The notes: a model not told the origin generated them from the sequence alone. Positions 41,996 through 52,554 are shown, numbered from the stretch's first letter. The stretch is DNA of 64,000 nucleotides from Streptomyces sp. SS1-1 (GCF_008973465.1 NZ_WBXN01000004.1:1798001-1862000), one strand, 5' to 3'. A program made the numbers and translations.

Positions 41996-43321
41996 ATGTC
42001 GGTCCCCCAGCTCAACGACGAGCAGCGCGGCGACGAGATCCTCGCCGTCTTCGGCACCGCCTTCGGCGAGCTCCTGGCCGCCGACCCGGCCGCGTTCCGC
42101 GTGAAGTTCCGGAAGATGGCGGCCTCGGCCTTCGCCTTCTACCGGGGCACCGCGTGCCTCTTCTACCACGACCTGGCCGCGGAGAAGCGGGGCGGCCCGT
42201 ACCTGGACGAGCGCACCTCGCGCGTGTGGATCCACGGCGACCTCCACGCGGAGAACTTCGGCACGTACATGGACTCCAACGGCCGCCTGGTCTTCAACGT
42301 CAACGACTTCGACGAGGCCTACGTCGGCCCGTTCACCTGGGACCTCAAGCGCTTCGCCGCCTCCGTCGCCCTCATCGGCTACGCCAAGGCGCTGAGCGAC
42401 GACCAGATCAGCGAGCTGGTGCGGATCTACGCGGACGCCTACCGCGCGCGGATCCACGCCCTCGCGACCGGCGCCAAGAGCGACGAGGTGCCGCCGTTCA
42501 CGCTGGACACCGCCGAGGGCCCGCTGCTGGGCGCCCTGCGCGCCGCCCGCTCGCTGACCCGCTTCGAGCTGCTGGACTCGATGACGGAGATCCGCGACTT
42601 CGAGCGCCGCTTCGCCCCCGGCGGCGGTGCCATCGAGCTGGACGCGGCCACGCGGTACAAGGTGCTCGCGGCCTTCGACGGCTATCTGGAGACGCTGCCG
42701 GACGCCTCGCTGGCCCGCCCCGACTCCTACCGCGTGAAGGACGTCGTGGGGCGGCGCGGCATCGGGATCGGCTCGGCGGGGCTGCCGTCGTACAACATCC
42801 TGCTGGAGGGCCACAGCGACGCCCTGGAGAACGATGTGGTGATCTACATCAAGCAGGCCCAGACCCCGGCCGTCTCCCGGCACATCACGGACCCGGCGAT
42901 CGCCGGGTACTTCCAGCACGAGGGCCACCGCACGGTGATCTCCCAGCGCGCCCTCCAGGCGCACGCCGACCCCTGGCTCGGCTGGACCGAACTGGACGGC
43001 GCGGGCCAGCTGGTCGCGGAGGTCTCGCCGTACGCCGTGGACCTGGACTGGGGCGACATCGACGACCCGGAGGAGATCGCGGCGGTCGTCGCCGACCTCG
43101 GCCGGGCCACCGCGGCGATGCACGCGGCGGCGGACGACACCTCCGGGGAGTCGCTGGTGCCGTTCTCCACCGAGCGCGCCATCGACGCGGCGATCGCCGC
43201 CGACGAGGAGAGCTTCGCCGAGCTGCTGGTCTCCTTCGCGCACGACTACGGCGCACGCGCGCGTGCCGACCACCAGATCTTCGTGGACCTCTTCCGCAAC
43301 GGCCGGATCCCGGGTCTGTGA
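41996..43321 (+). CDS. DUF2252 kinase-fold protein
   Basis: 441 residues with AGGAGG before ATG 41996. DUF2252 proteins have a protein-kinase-like/aminoglycoside-phosphotransferase fold. The Brenner-type catalytic segment is WIHGDLHAENFG (about 78-89) and the metal-binding segment VNDFDEA (about 101-107). An unusual order is evident: the catalytic HGD comes early and an ATP-lobe-like Lys (VIYIKQAQ) comes later. The substrate is unknown. A palindromic operator candidate precedes it. Confidence 0.85.
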   Translation: MSVPQLNDEQRGDEILAVFGTAFGELLAADPAAFRVKFRKMAASAFAFYRGTACLFYHDLAAEKRGGPYLDERTSRVWIHGDLHAENFGTYMDSNGRLVFNVNDFDEAYVGPFTWDLKRFAASVALIGYAKALSDDQISELVRIYADAYRARIHALATGAKSDEVPPFTLDTAEGPLLGALRAARSLTRFELLDSMTEIRDFERRFAPGGGAIELDAATRYKVLAAFDGYLETLPDASLARPDSYRVKDVVGRRGIGIGSAGLPSYNILLEGHSDALENDVVIYIKQAQTPAVSRHITDPAIAGYFQHEGHRTVISQRALQAHADPWLGWTELDGAGQLVAEVSPYAVDLDWGDIDDPEEIAAVVADLGRATAAMHAAADDTSGESLVPFSTERAIDAAIAADEESFAELLVSFAHDYGARARADHQIFVDLFRNGRIPGL

Positions 43322-43411
43322 CGAAGGGGTCACCCCCCGTCCTTCCCGGCCTCCTCACAGCCACCCTTTAGGGGTCTCTTACAGCCCTTCGTGCCACACT
43401 CTTCTCTCGTT

Positions 43412-44104
43412 ATGGACATCTCCGGGACCCAGCTCCGAGCGGTACGCGCGGCGCTGTTCACGTCACTCGTGGTGACGTTGAGCACGGCGTCGCACGTCCT
43501 GCTGTCCCGGGCACCCCTGCCGCTGAACACGGTGGCGCTGCTGGCGGCCGCCGTGTTCGCGCTGGCGTACGCGCTGGCCGGCCGGGAGCGTGGCTTCGGG
43601 CGGATCGCCGCCCTGCTGATCCCGCTGGAGCTGGCCGCCGACACGATCCTCACCACCGGGCAGCACGTCTGCTACGGCAGGGCGGGCGGCCCGGTCGCGG
43701 GCCCGCTGGCCTCCGTCGGCTGGGACGTGCTGTGCGGCGACGGCACCCGGGTCGGCGCCCCGCTGGCCCAGGTCACCGGCACCGACCCGGACCGGCTCGG
43801 CGGGCTCCTCGCGCACGCCGACCCGGCCACCGCCTGGTTCCTGCTCGCCGCCCACGTCGGTGTGGGCCTCGCCGCCGCGGCCTGGCTGCGGCGGGGCGAG
43901 CGGGCCCTGGCCCAGCTGCTGCGCGCGGTCGCGGCGACCACGTTCCGGCCGCTGATGCTGGCGGTCGCCGCGGTGACGGTCCGCCTGACCGCACCGGCCC
44001 GGCGCCTGCCGCGCCCGGCCCACCGGGCGGCCTCCGCCCTCCTCCTGCTCCTCGTGCACTCCCTGGGACGGCGTGGACCGCCGTGCTCGCCCGCGTTCGC
44101 GTGA
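43412..44104 (+). CDS. Integral membrane protein
   Basis: 230 residues from ATG 43412; GTG 43391 is an alternative. No ribosome site is seen before either, so it may be leaderless. Five hydrophobic helices are visible (about 12-32, 38-55, 63-80, 140-160 and 175-200). A Cys pair in the loop HVCYGRAGG and DVLCGDG is probably extracytoplasmic and could form a disulfide; the next gene is a DsbA-like oxidoreductase 79 bases away, which fits. I do not recognise a family. Confidence 0.7.
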   Translation: MDISGTQLRAVRAALFTSLVVTLSTASHVLLSRAPLPLNTVALLAAAVFALAYALAGRERGFGRIAALLIPLELAADTILTTGQHVCYGRAGGPVAGPLASVGWDVLCGDGTRVGAPLAQVTGTDPDRLGGLLAHADPATAWFLLAAHVGVGLAAAAWLRRGERALAQLLRAVAATTFRPLMLAVAAVTVRLTAPARRLPRPAHRAASALLLLLVHSLGRRGPPCSPAFA

Positions 44105-44183
44105 ACGCCTTCTGAGCACTACGGCCCACCCGTACGTATCCCGCACACGACGTGTGCGCGTCCCCATGCATGGAGATCACCCA

Positions 44184-45023
44184 ATGAGCAAGCGGAACAG
44201 CCAAGCGGCGAAGTCGGCGGCCCGAGAGCGCCTGCGCGCCGAACGCGAACGCGAGGCCAAGCGCGCGAAGGTCAGGCGCCAGATCATCGTGGCCGCCTCG
44301 GTCGTCGGCGTCCTGGCGGCAGCGGGCGGAATCGGCTACGCGGTCGTCCAGGCGAACAAGCCCAGCTACTGGGAGTCGCTGACCGACGCCAAGGTCACGG
44401 CCCCGTCCCACACGACCGGTACCAATGGCACGACGGTCGTCATCGGCAAGGACAGCGCCAAGAAGACCCTCAAGCTGTACGAGGACCCGCGCTGCCCGGT
44501 CTGCGCCTCCTTCGAGCAGGCCGTCGGCCCGACCGTCGAGAAGGACATCGAGGCCGGCAAGTTCAAGCTGCAGTTCGTCGGCGGCACCTTCCTCGACGGC
44601 GACCAGATGAAGGACAGCAAGATCGGGGCCAACGGCGAGGGGTCGAAGAACGCGATGAGCGCCCTGGGCGCCGCGCTGAACGTGAGCCCCGAGGCGTTCC
44701 TCTCCTACAAGAGCGCCCTGTACTCGGAGAAGTTCCACCCGCTGGAGTCCGAGGACAAGTTCAAGGACGACGCGTACCTGATCAAGGTGGCGGACTCCGT
44801 CCCCGCTCTGAAGGGCAACACCAAGTTCCAGGACGCGGTCAAGAAGGGCACGTACGACGCCTGGGCCCTGGCCATGTCGAAGACCTTCGACACCAACAAG
44901 GACGGTGTGACGGGCACGCCGAGCCTCGTGATGAACGGCAAGATCCTGGAGAAGTCCGACGCCAACCAGCCCTGGACGGTGGCCGAGTACACCAAGGCCG
45001 TGGACGCGGCCCTCAAGGGCTGA
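44184..45023 (+). CDS. Membrane-anchored DsbA-like thioredoxin-fold protein (CPVC)
   Basis: 279 residues. Basic N terminus (Arg/Lys/Glu helix, residues 1-32), one membrane segment (33-55), then a thioredoxin-4/DsbA domain with CPVC in DPRCPVCASF and the cis-Pro loop GVTGTPSLVMNGK. It is predicted to form or rearrange disulfides outside the membrane. It has the same architecture as 15132-15905, but CPVC instead of CPAC. GGAGATCACCCA precedes ATG. A strong hairpin follows at 45075. Confidence 0.87.
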   Translation: MSKRNSQAAKSAARERLRAEREREAKRAKVRRQIIVAASVVGVLAAAGGIGYAVVQANKPSYWESLTDAKVTAPSHTTGTNGTTVVIGKDSAKKTLKLYEDPRCPVCASFEQAVGPTVEKDIEAGKFKLQFVGGTFLDGDQMKDSKIGANGEGSKNAMSALGAALNVSPEAFLSYKSALYSEKFHPLESEDKFKDDAYLIKVADSVPALKGNTKFQDAVKKGTYDAWALAMSKTFDTNKDGVTGTPSLVMNGKILEKSDANQPWTVAEYTKAVDAALKG

Positions 45024-45074
45024 CGTCCGCCTTCGGGCGCCGCTGACCGCAAGGAAGCCGGACCTCCGTGTGAA

Positions 45075-45106
45075 GGGCGGGCGAATTTCCTGGAATTCGC
45101 CCGCCC
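45075..45106. terminator. Hairpin terminator between the DsbA-like gene and phoD
   Basis: Perfect 13-bp stem GGGCGGGCGAATT / AATTCGCCCGCCC with a 6-base loop. Only 31 bases separate it from the phoD GTG, so it may also lie in the phoD promoter region. Confidence 0.75.
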
Positions 45107-45137
45107 GTGCGAGTACCCCTCAGTAACCTGATCGGCT

Positions 45138-46799
45138 GTGACCAGTCGATACAGATCATCCGATCAGTACAACGCGCTCAGCCCACGCCGCCGTTCGGTC
45201 GTCAAGGCCGCGGCGGCGACGGCTGTCCTGGCCGGCCCGCTCGCCGGCGCCCTTCCCGCCCGCGCCGTCGACGCGGCCCCCGCCTTCCTGCACGGTGTCG
45301 CCTCCGGCGACCCGCTGCCCGACGGCGTCCTGCTGTGGACCCGGGTGACGCCGACGCCCGACGCCCTGCCCGGTTCCGGGGTCGGACCGGACATCACGGT
45401 GAGCTGGACCGTCGCCCTGGACAAGGGGTTCACCCAGGTCGTCTCCCGGGGCTCGACGACCGCGACCGCCGCCGCCGACCACACCGTCAAGGCCGACATC
45501 CGCGGCCTGTCACCGGCCACCGACTACTGGTTCCGCTTCTCGGCCGGCGGCACCGACTCCCCGGCGGCGCGCACCCGCACCGCGCCGGCGGCGGACGCCC
45601 CGGTGGCCAACCTCCGCTTCGGCGTGGTCTCCTGCGCCAACTGGGAGGCCGGCTACTTCTCCGCGTACCGCCACCTCGCGGCCCGCGGCGACCTCGACGC
45701 CTGGCTCCACCTCGGCGACTACATCTACGAGTACGGCTCCGGCGACTACACCAACCGCGGCAAGGTCGTGCGCCCGCACGCCCCCACCCACGAGATCGTC
45801 ACGCTCGCCGACTACCGGATCCGGCACGCCAAGTACAAGACGGACCCCGACCTCCAGGCCCTGCACACCAAGGCCCCGGTCATCGCGATCTGGGACGACC
45901 ACGAGTTCGCCAATGACACCTGGTCGGGCGGCGCCGAGAACCACACCGAGGGGGCCGAGGGCGCCTGGGCGGACCGGCAGGCCGCCGCCAAGCAGGCGTA
46001 CTTCGAGTGGATGCCGGTGCGCCCGGCGATCGCCGGCACCACCTACCGCCGGCTGCGCTTCGGCAAGCTCGTCGACCTGTCCCTGCTCGACCTGCGCTCG
46101 TTCCGCTCCCAGCAGGTCTCCATCGGCAACGGCGAGGTCGACGACCCCGACCGCACGCTGACCGGGCGCGCCCAACTGGACTGGCTGAAGGCGAACCTGA
46201 AGTCCTCGGACACCACCTGGCGGCTGGTCGGCAACTCCGTGATGATCTCGCCGTTCGCGGTCGGCTCCCTCTCCGCCGACCTGCTCAAGCCGCTCGCCAA
46301 GCTGCTGGGCCTGCCGCAGGAGGGGCTCGCCCTCAACCCCGACCAGTGGGACGGCTACACGGACGACCGGCGTGAACTCCTCGCGCACCTGCGGTCGAAC
46401 GCGATCCGCAACACGGTCTTCCTCACCGGCGACATCCACATGGCGTGGGCGAACGACGTCCCCGTGGACGCCGGCACCTACCCGCTGTCGGCCTCCGCCG
46501 CCACGGAGTTCGTCGTCACCTCGGTGACGTCGGACAACCTGGACGACATCGTCAAGGTTCCCGAGGGCACGCTCTCGGCGATCGCCGCCCCGGTCATCCG
46601 CGCCGCGAACCGGCACGTCCACTGGGTCGACACCGACCGCCACGGCTACGGGATCCTGGACATCACGGCCGACCGCGCGCAGATGGACTACTACGTCACG
46701 TCCGACCGCACGAAGCAGGACGCCACCTCCAAGTGGACCCGCTCCTACCGCACCCGCAACGGCACCCAGAAGGTCGAGCGCACGTACGACCCGGTGTGA
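45138..46799 (+). CDS. phoD: Secreted alkaline phosphatase/phosphodiesterase PhoD
   Basis: 553 residues. PhoD releases phosphate from phosphomono- and diesters outside the cell with an Fe/Ca site. The N terminus is a twin-arginine signal: [15 protein letters not shown] (from residue 15), then a hydrophobic stretch and an AxA-like cleavage region near residue 43. The metal sites are visible: [42 protein letters not shown] and LTGDIHMAW. In streptomycetes phoD is under PhoP control; I could not find a convincing PHO box in the short space before the GTG. Confidence 0.93.
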   Translation: MTSRYRSSDQYNALSPRRRSVVKAAAATAVLAGPLAGALPARAVDAAPAFLHGVASGDPLPDGVLLWTRVTPTPDALPGSGVGPDITVSWTVALDKGFTQVVSRGSTTATAAADHTVKADIRGLSPATDYWFRFSAGGTDSPAARTRTAPAADAPVANLRFGVVSCANWEAGYFSAYRHLAARGDLDAWLHLGDYIYEYGSGDYTNRGKVVRPHAPTHEIVTLADYRIRHAKYKTDPDLQALHTKAPVIAIWDDHEFANDTWSGGAENHTEGAEGAWADRQAAAKQAYFEWMPVRPAIAGTTYRRLRFGKLVDLSLLDLRSFRSQQVSIGNGEVDDPDRTLTGRAQLDWLKANLKSSDTTWRLVGNSVMISPFAVGSLSADLLKPLAKLLGLPQEGLALNPDQWDGYTDDRRELLAHLRSNAIRNTVFLTGDIHMAWANDVPVDAGTYPLSASAATEFVVTSVTSDNLDDIVKVPEGTLSAIAAPVIRAANRHVHWVDTDRHGYGILDITADRAQMDYYVTSDRTKQDATSKWTRSYRTRNGTQKVERTYDPV

Positions 46800-46806
46800 C
46801 CGGGAC

Positions 46807-47376
46807 CTAGAGGGATTCCAGGAAGCCGAGTGCCACCCGCCAGGTGGCCTCGGCCGCCTCCTCGTCGTAGTCCGGGAGGTCCGGGTCGGTGTAGAGGTGC
46901 CCGGCGCCCGCGTACCGGTAGACCTCGACGTCGGCGCCCGCCCGGCCCATCTGGAGGTACCAGGCGCTCAGCCAGTCGTCCGTCTCGAACGGGTCCGGCT
47001 CGGCCACGTGCAGCTGCACCGGCAGGTCGTCCACGGAGGCGTTCACCGCGATGTCCGAGGTGCCGTGCAGGAGCAGCAGCCCGCGGGCCTTGTCGTCGCC
47101 GAGCGCCAGCGTCTGCGCGATGGAGGCGCCGAGCGAGAACCCGGCGTAGACCAGCCCCCGCTCCGAGTAGGGGGCCGCGGCCAGCACGGCCCGCTTCAGC
47201 AGCTCGTCCTTGCCGATCGACGTGTTGAACTCCATGCCGTCCTCGACCGTCTCGAAGGTGCGCCCTTCGAACAGGTCCGGCGTCCACACCTCGTGTCCGG
47301 CGGCACGCAGCCGGTCCGCGGCCTGCCGCACCGCGGGCCTGAGCCCATAGGTCGAGTGAAAGAGCATGATGTTCAT
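46807..47376 (-). CDS. Dienelactone hydrolase family protein
   Basis: 189 residues from ATG 47376. Alpha/beta hydrolase of the dienelactone hydrolase type. The nucleophile elbow is GFSLGAS, with Ser where classical dienelactone hydrolase has Cys. The Asp is expected in the VAEPDPFETDDW loop and the His in YAGAGHLYTDP. So this is probably a small esterase or a serine variant. Convergent with phoD, 7 bases apart. Confidence 0.85.
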   Translation of the reverse strand: MNIMLFHSTYGLRPAVRQAADRLRAAGHEVWTPDLFEGRTFETVEDGMEFNTSIGKDELLKRAVLAAAPYSERGLVYAGFSLGASIAQTLALGDDKARGLLLLHGTSDIAVNASVDDLPVQLHVAEPDPFETDDWLSAWYLQMGRAGADVEVYRYAGAGHLYTDPDLPDYDEEAAEATWRVALGFLESL

Positions 47377-47469
47377 GAGCCCATGGTGCCAGCCGGTCCG
47401 GCGAGGCCGTGACCAGCGCCTCATCGCCCCCGATGTTCAGGCCCCCCGGAGGCTGGTTACGTTCGAGGG

Positions 47470-48591
47470 ATGGAGACCATACTCCGACCCCTGCTCGTGA
47501 TCGGCGGCTCGGTCCTGCTCACCCTGCTCATCGGGTGGGCCACCGACCGCCTGATGCGCAAGGCCGACGAACGCCACGGCGAGACCCCGCTGTGGGGGCT
47601 GCTGCGCCGCGCCCGCGTCCCCTGGCAGGTCGTGCTGTGCGCGGCCCTGCTCAGAGGGTCCTACGACGAGTCCCGGCTGCTCCAGCAGCACCACGTCGCC
47701 GTGGGCCGGGTGCTCACCCTGGTGCTGATCGGCGCGGCGGCCTGGCTGGCGATACGGATCGCCGCCGCGGTCGTGGAGACCTCGTACAGCCGTTACGCCC
47801 GCGCACATCACGATCCGGCCCGGGTCCGCCGGGTCCGCACGCAGGTGACGCTGATCATGCGGGTGGTGTCCGCGGTCGTCGGCGTGGTGGCGGGGGCCGC
47901 GATGCTGCTGACGTTCCCGGCGTTCCGCGCGGCCGGCGCCTCGCTGCTGGCCTCGGCCGGCATCCTCGGCATCGTCGCCGGTGTGGCCGCCCAGTCGACG
48001 CTGAGCAACATGTTCGCCGGCCTGCAGATCGCCTTCGGCGACATGGTGCGCATCGGGGACACGGTCGTCGTGGACGACGAGTGGGGCACGGTCGAGGAGA
48101 TCACCCTGACCTTCCTGACCGTACGGACCTGGGACGAACGCCGGATCACCATGCCGGTGTCGTACTTCACGGCGAAGTCGTTCGAGAACTGGTCGCGCGG
48201 CGGCGCCCAGATGACCGGCACCGTCTATCTGCACGTCGACCACTCGGCCCCGCTGGACGCGATGCGCGAGAAGCTCCGCGACATCGTGCGCGAGTGCCCG
48301 GCCTGGGACGGCCGCAGCCACGGCCTGGTCGTCACCGACTCGACGCCCTCCACCATGGAGGTCCGCGCCCTGGTCACCGCGAAGGACGCCGACGACCTGT
48401 GGACGATCCGGGTCACCGTGCGCGAGCAGCTGATCCGCTGGCTGACCGAGCGGCACCCGTACGCGCTGCCCCGCGTCAACGCGGCGGACGCGGTCCTGCC
48501 GCCCGGCTTCCCGGTGCCCGGCCGGGTCCCGCCGGCCCGCCGCACCCTCCCCCGCGGCCAGCAGTCCTCGGCACGTTCCGACCGCCCCTGA
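47470..48591 (+). CDS. MscS-type mechanosensitive channel
   Basis: 373 residues. Four membrane segments (about 8-25, 55-72, 77-100 and 125-150) precede the pore helix GILGIVAGVAAQSTLSNMFAG. Beta-domain: RIGDTVVVDDEWGTVEEITLTFLTVRTWDERRITMP. MscS channels open on membrane tension and release solutes after hypo-osmotic shock. A soluble alpha/beta C terminus and a basic Pro/Arg tail follow. It converges on the SDR gene with only 5 bases between. Confidence 0.9.
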   Translation: METILRPLLVIGGSVLLTLLIGWATDRLMRKADERHGETPLWGLLRRARVPWQVVLCAALLRGSYDESRLLQQHHVAVGRVLTLVLIGAAAWLAIRIAAAVVETSYSRYARAHHDPARVRRVRTQVTLIMRVVSAVVGVVAGAAMLLTFPAFRAAGASLLASAGILGIVAGVAAQSTLSNMFAGLQIAFGDMVRIGDTVVVDDEWGTVEEITLTFLTVRTWDERRITMPVSYFTAKSFENWSRGGAQMTGTVYLHVDHSAPLDAMREKLRDIVRECPAWDGRSHGLVVTDSTPSTMEVRALVTAKDADDLWTIRVTVREQLIRWLTERHPYALPRVNAADAVLPPGFPVPGRVPPARRTLPRGQQSSARSDRP

Positions 48592-48596
48592 CGGCC

Positions 48597-49337
48597 TCAG
48601 TGACCGCGCTCGGCGCCGCCGTTGACCTGGATGATCTGTGAGGTGATGTGGGCGGCGCCGTGCGACGCCAGCCAGTGCAGCGTCGCGGCCACGTCGCCGG
48701 GCGTCCCGGCCCGCCCGTCGGCCGTCTCGGCGACGAGCCGGGCGCGCCGCTCCTCGCTCATGGCGTCGCCGAAGAACTCGGTGTCCTCGACGTATCCGGG
48801 GGCGACGACGTTCACGGTGATCCCGCGCGGCCCCAACTGCCGGGCGAGGTCGTGGGCGTACGGGTGCAGCGCCGCCTTGGACGCCGCGTACGCCCCGCTG
48901 CCCGAGCCGCGGTAGGCCGCGATGGAGCTGAGGAACAGCACCCGCCCGCCGGGGTCGGCGAGCCGGTCCTTGAGGGCCTCGGTGAGCAGGGCGGCGGTCA
49001 GCGTGTTCAGACCGAAGTTCAGGGTCCAGTCGTGCAGGACGACGTCGAGCGGTTCGTCGCTGTCCACCCGGGGCTCCAGGCCACCCGAGCCACCCGCGCT
49101 GTGGACCAGCACGTCCACCGTGCCGAACTCGGCGGCGACGAAGCGCTCCACCGCACGCGCCCCGCGCGGCCTGCTCAGATCCGCCGCGAAGGTCAGGGCG
49201 CCGGGCACCCCCGCCTGCTCCAGGACCTCGGCGCGCCGCCCGAGCAGCAGCACCTGGTCCCCGTCCGCGGCGAACAACCGGGCCGTCGCGAGCCCGATCC
49301 CCGTACCGCCTCCACTGATGACAACGTTGCGAGCCAT
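48597..49337 (-). CDS. Short-chain dehydrogenase/reductase
   Basis: 246 residues from ATG 49337. Classical SDR: cofactor motif SGGGTGIG (residues 8-15), HSAGGSG, the catalytic Ser in LFLSSIAAYRG and YAASK with the catalytic Tyr and Lys. The C terminus reads SHGAAHITSQIIQVNGG, as in FabG-like oxidoreductases. The residue after the second strand (GRRAE) suggests NADP preference. Substrate unknown. Confidence 0.9.
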   Translation of the reverse strand: MARNVVISGGGTGIGLATARLFAADGDQVLLLGRRAEVLEQAGVPGALTFAADLSRPRGARAVERFVAAEFGTVDVLVHSAGGSGGLEPRVDSDEPLDVVLHDWTLNFGLNTLTAALLTEALKDRLADPGGRVLFLSSIAAYRGSGSGAYAASKAALHPYAHDLARQLGPRGITVNVVAPGYVEDTEFFGDAMSEERRARLVAETADGRAGTPGDVAATLHWLASHGAAHITSQIIQVNGGAERGH

Positions 49338-49375
49338 GATCAGATGGTACGAAGCCCGGGGCCCCGGCGGGTGGA

Positions 49376-50962
49376 TCAGCGCAGACTGCGCACGTCCAGA
49401 TGCCGCAGCACCCGGTCCACGACCTCGGGGTCGGCCCCCGGCTCGGTGCGGGCCGCGAGGATCTCGTGGCGGGCCGCGCTCAGCAGCTCGCTCTGGATGC
49501 GCCGGACCCGCTTGAGCCGTTTCGCCCGCTGGTGCTGGGCCTCCCGGCGTTCCTCCTCGCCCAGGTCGGGGCTGATCCGCACGCCGATGTCCAGGGCCCG
49601 CCGCAGCATCTGCTCGGACAGCTCGTCGGGCAGCTCCTCGACGGCCTCGATCTCCCGCAGTCTGCGTTTGGCCGCCTTGGCCGCGCGGGTCGCCAGCGAC
49701 CGTTCGTACTCCTTCTCCCATTCGCTGTCGGCCTCCACCCCGAGCCGTCTGACCAGCCACGGCAGGGTCAGCCCCTGGAGGACGAGGGTCGCCATGATCA
49801 CGCCGAACGCGATGAAGACGATCTCGTCCCGGTCCGGGAAGGGGGATCCGGCGTCGGTCTCCAGCGGGATGGCCAGCGCCAGCGCGACGGACGCCACCCC
49901 GCGCATCCCCGACCACCACATGACGACGGTCTCGCGCCAGGTCATCGGGATCTCCTCCTCGACGTCCCGTCTGGCGTGCATCCGTTTGGCGAGCCAGCTG
50001 GCCGGCAGCAGGTAGAGCAGCCGCACGACCACGACGACGCCGACCACGGCGCCCGCCCAGGTGAGCATCTCGCCCCAGCGCCCGGCTGCGGTGCCGAGCG
50101 CGTTGTGCAGTTCCAGGCCGACCAGTCCGAAGGCGACACCGGTGACCAGCGTGTCGACGATGTCCCAGAAGGTGTGCCCGGCGAGCCGGGTCATCACGTC
50201 GTCGGCGTCGGTGGCGTACTCGGCGAGGAACAGGGCGGTGACGAGCACCGCGAGCACCCCGGAGCCGTGCAGCTCCTCCGCCATCACGTAGGAGGCGTAC
50301 GGCACCAGGAGGGAGAGCCCGATCTGCAGGGTGGGGTCGCCCAGCAGGTCCATCAGCTTGTAGGCGCCCCAGCCGAGGGCGAGCCCGACGGCCAGCGCGA
50401 CCACGGCCGACAGCACCAGGTCGAGCCCGGCCTGCCACGGGGAGAAGGTGCCGCTCACGGCGGCGGCGATGGCCACGTGGTACAGCACGATCGCCGTGAC
50501 GTCGTTGAACAGGCCCTCGCCCTCCAGGATGGACACCAGGCGGCGCGGCAGCCCGAGCTGTCCCGCGACGGCGGTGGCCGCGACCGGGTCGGGCGGCGCG
50601 ACGAGGGCGCCGAGCGCGACGGCCGCCGCGAGGGGCAGGCCCGGCACGATCGCCTGCGCGACCGCGGCCACGCACACCGTGGTGACGAACACCAGGGCGA
50701 CGGCGAGCAGGAAGATGGGCCGTACGTTCGCCGCGAACTGCCGCCAGGACGTGCGCCGTACGGCGGCGTAGAGCAGCGGTGGCAGCAGCAGCGGCAGGAT
50801 CAGGTCGGGCGGGACGTCCACGTTGGGGACGAACTCCAGCAGCGCGAGGACGATCCCGAGCAGGGTCATGAGCACCGGGGCCGGCAGGCCGACCCGCTCT
50901 CCGACGGGGACGCTCACCAGGGCCCCGAGCAACAGCACGAACAGCAGGGCCAACTGATCCAC
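49376..50962 (-). CDS. CPA1 family Na+/H+ antiporter
   Basis: 528 residues from GTG 50962. Twelve or so membrane helices over the first 400 residues. The monovalent cation:proton antiporter signature is evident: ALGALVAPPDPVAATAVAGQLGLPRRLVSILEGEGLFND, with the transport Asp in GLFND. WWSGMRGVASVALALAIP matches the conserved C-terminal transport helix. A basic/acidic helical tail of about 120 residues (ATRAAKAAKRRLREIE...) is probably cytoplasmic and regulatory. Predicted role: pH or sodium homeostasis. Confidence 0.9.
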   Translation of the reverse strand: MDQLALLFVLLLGALVSVPVGERVGLPAPVLMTLLGIVLALLEFVPNVDVPPDLILPLLLPPLLYAAVRRTSWRQFAANVRPIFLLAVALVFVTTVCVAAVAQAIVPGLPLAAAVALGALVAPPDPVAATAVAGQLGLPRRLVSILEGEGLFNDVTAIVLYHVAIAAAVSGTFSPWQAGLDLVLSAVVALAVGLALGWGAYKLMDLLGDPTLQIGLSLLVPYASYVMAEELHGSGVLAVLVTALFLAEYATDADDVMTRLAGHTFWDIVDTLVTGVAFGLVGLELHNALGTAAGRWGEMLTWAGAVVGVVVVVRLLYLLPASWLAKRMHARRDVEEEIPMTWRETVVMWWSGMRGVASVALALAIPLETDAGSPFPDRDEIVFIAFGVIMATLVLQGLTLPWLVRRLGVEADSEWEKEYERSLATRAAKAAKRRLREIEAVEELPDELSEQMLRRALDIGVRISPDLGEEERREAQHQRAKRLKRVRRIQSELLSAARHEILAARTEPGADPEVVDRVLRHLDVRSLR

Positions 50963-51043
50963 GGTCAGCGCTCCGACGGATAGGCGTCCACGGGACAGAC
51001 CTCAAGCCTGCCACGCCTCGCGCCCCACCAGCGCGTTCGCGCC

Positions 51044-51520
51044 CTACTGCGTCAGGGCGCGCCGCATCGCGCGGTGGGGTATTCCGGCGTCGGGGAACTC
51101 GGGTCCGTACGCCACGTACCCCAGACGCTCGTAGAAACCCAGGGCATGGGTCTGCGCGTGCAGGTCGACGGCCGTGAGTCCCCTCACACGGGCCGCGTCC
51201 TCGACGGCCCGCACGAGGGCCGCGCCGACGCCGAGGCCCCGGGCCTCCTTGGTCACGGCGAGCCGGCCCAGCGATCCCACGAGGGGGTCCCCGCCGGTCT
51301 TGGCGGCGGCCGCCTCGCCGTACAGCAGCCGGCCGGTCCCCAGCGGCAGCCCGTCCTCGCGGACCGCGAGCACATGGACCGCGCCGGCGTCGTAGGCGTC
51401 GTACTCGATCTCCGGCGGGACGCCCTGCTCGGCGACGAAGACCTCCTTGCGCACCGCGAAGCAGGCCTCGCGGTCGGCGGGGTCCTCGGCGACCCGCACG
51501 GTGTACGCGGGGGTGCTCAT
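51044..51520 (-). CDS. GNAT family N-acetyltransferase
   Basis: 158 residues from ATG 51520 with GGAGA upstream. Acetyl-CoA-binding motif A is [20 protein letters not shown], and the C-terminal motif is [18 protein letters not shown]. The N-terminal [22 protein letters not shown] matches the ElaA/YjdJ-like branch. Acceptor unknown. It is coupled to rluD by ATGA. Confidence 0.9.
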   Translation of the reverse strand: MSTPAYTVRVAEDPADREACFAVRKEVFVAEQGVPPEIEYDAYDAGAVHVLAVREDGLPLGTGRLLYGEAAAAKTGGDPLVGSLGRLAVTKEARGLGVGAALVRAVEDAARVRGLTAVDLHAQTHALGFYERLGYVAYGPEFPDAGIPHRAMRRALTQ

Positions 51521-52461
51521 GCCCAGGTCTCCTCGCGCACCTGCTCGAGGGCCTGCTGGAGGTCGGCGGGGTAGTCGCTGGCGAACTCCACCCACTGCCC
51601 GTCCCCGGGGTGCTCGAAGCCGAGGCGCACCGCGTGCAGCCACTGGCGGGTCAGCCGCAGCCGCTTGGCGAGCGTCGGGTCGGCGCCGTAGGTGAGGTCG
51701 CCGACGCAGGGGTGCCGGTGGGCGGCCATGTGGACGCGGATCTGGTGGGTGCGGCCGGTCTCCAGCTTCACGTCGAGCAGCGAGGCGGCCCGGAACGCCT
51801 CGATGAGGTCGTAGTGCGTGACGGACGGCTTGCCCTCGGCGGTGACCGCCCACTTGTAGTCGTGGTTCGGGTGGCGGCCGATCGGCGCGTCGATGGTGCC
51901 GCTGGTCGGATCGGGGTGGCCCTGCACGAGCGTGTGGTACCGCTTGTCGACCGTGCGCTCCTTGAACTGACGCTTGAGCGAGGTGTACGCGTACTCGGAC
52001 TTGGCGACGACCATCAGGCCGGAGGTGCCCACGTCGAGCCGGTGCACGATGCCCTGGCGCTCGGCGGCGCCGGAGGTGGAGATGCGGTAACCGGCGGCGG
52101 CGAGGCCACCGATCACCGTCGGCCCGCTCCAGCCCGGCGAGGGGTGCGCGGCGACACCGACGGGCTTGACGATCACGACCACGTCGTCGTCGTCATGGAC
52201 GATCTCCATGCCCTCGACGGGCTCGGCGACGACCTGGACGGGGGCGGGGGCCTGCGGCATCTCGACCTCGAGCCAGGCCCCGCCGTGCACCCGCTCGGAC
52301 TTCCCGACCACCGACCCGTCGACCGTGACCTTCCCCGCCGCGGCCAGCTCGGCCGCCTTCGTACGGGAGAAGCCGAACATGCGGGAGATGGCGGCGTCGA
52401 CGCGCTCGCCCTCCAGGCCGTCCGGCACGGGCAGGGTACGGATCTCGGGAATCGTGCTCAC
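51517..52461 (-). CDS. rluD: RluA/RluD family rRNA pseudouridine synthase
   Basis: 314 residues from GTG 52461. S4 RNA-binding domain first ([30 protein letters not shown]), then the catalytic domain with [16 protein letters not shown], whose Asp is the nucleophile, and the [22 protein letters not shown] signature. By length and S4 domain it is RluD-like, which modifies helix 69 of 23S rRNA; RluC-like targets cannot be excluded. It follows lspA on the same strand after about 90 bases. Confidence 0.92.
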   Translation of the reverse strand: MSTIPEIRTLPVPDGLEGERVDAAISRMFGFSRTKAAELAAAGKVTVDGSVVGKSERVHGGAWLEVEMPQAPAPVQVVAEPVEGMEIVHDDDDVVVIVKPVGVAAHPSPGWSGPTVIGGLAAAGYRISTSGAAERQGIVHRLDVGTSGLMVVAKSEYAYTSLKRQFKERTVDKRYHTLVQGHPDPTSGTIDAPIGRHPNHDYKWAVTAEGKPSVTHYDLIEAFRAASLLDVKLETGRTHQIRVHMAAHRHPCVGDLTYGADPTLAKRLRLTRQWLHAVRLGFEHPGDGQWVEFASDYPADLQQALEQVREETWA

Positions 52462-52554
52462 CCGTCGAGTATGCCGGACGGGGCGGGCTGACCCGCACGG
52501 GCCTGTGGACGAGCACGGGCCTGTGGACAACCCGTGGCCGCCCGCCGCGTGCGG

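Noticed and set aside
45107-45137. PHO box for PhoP before phoD
   Set aside because: I looked for GTTCACC-type direct repeats in the short gap and found none good enough to report.
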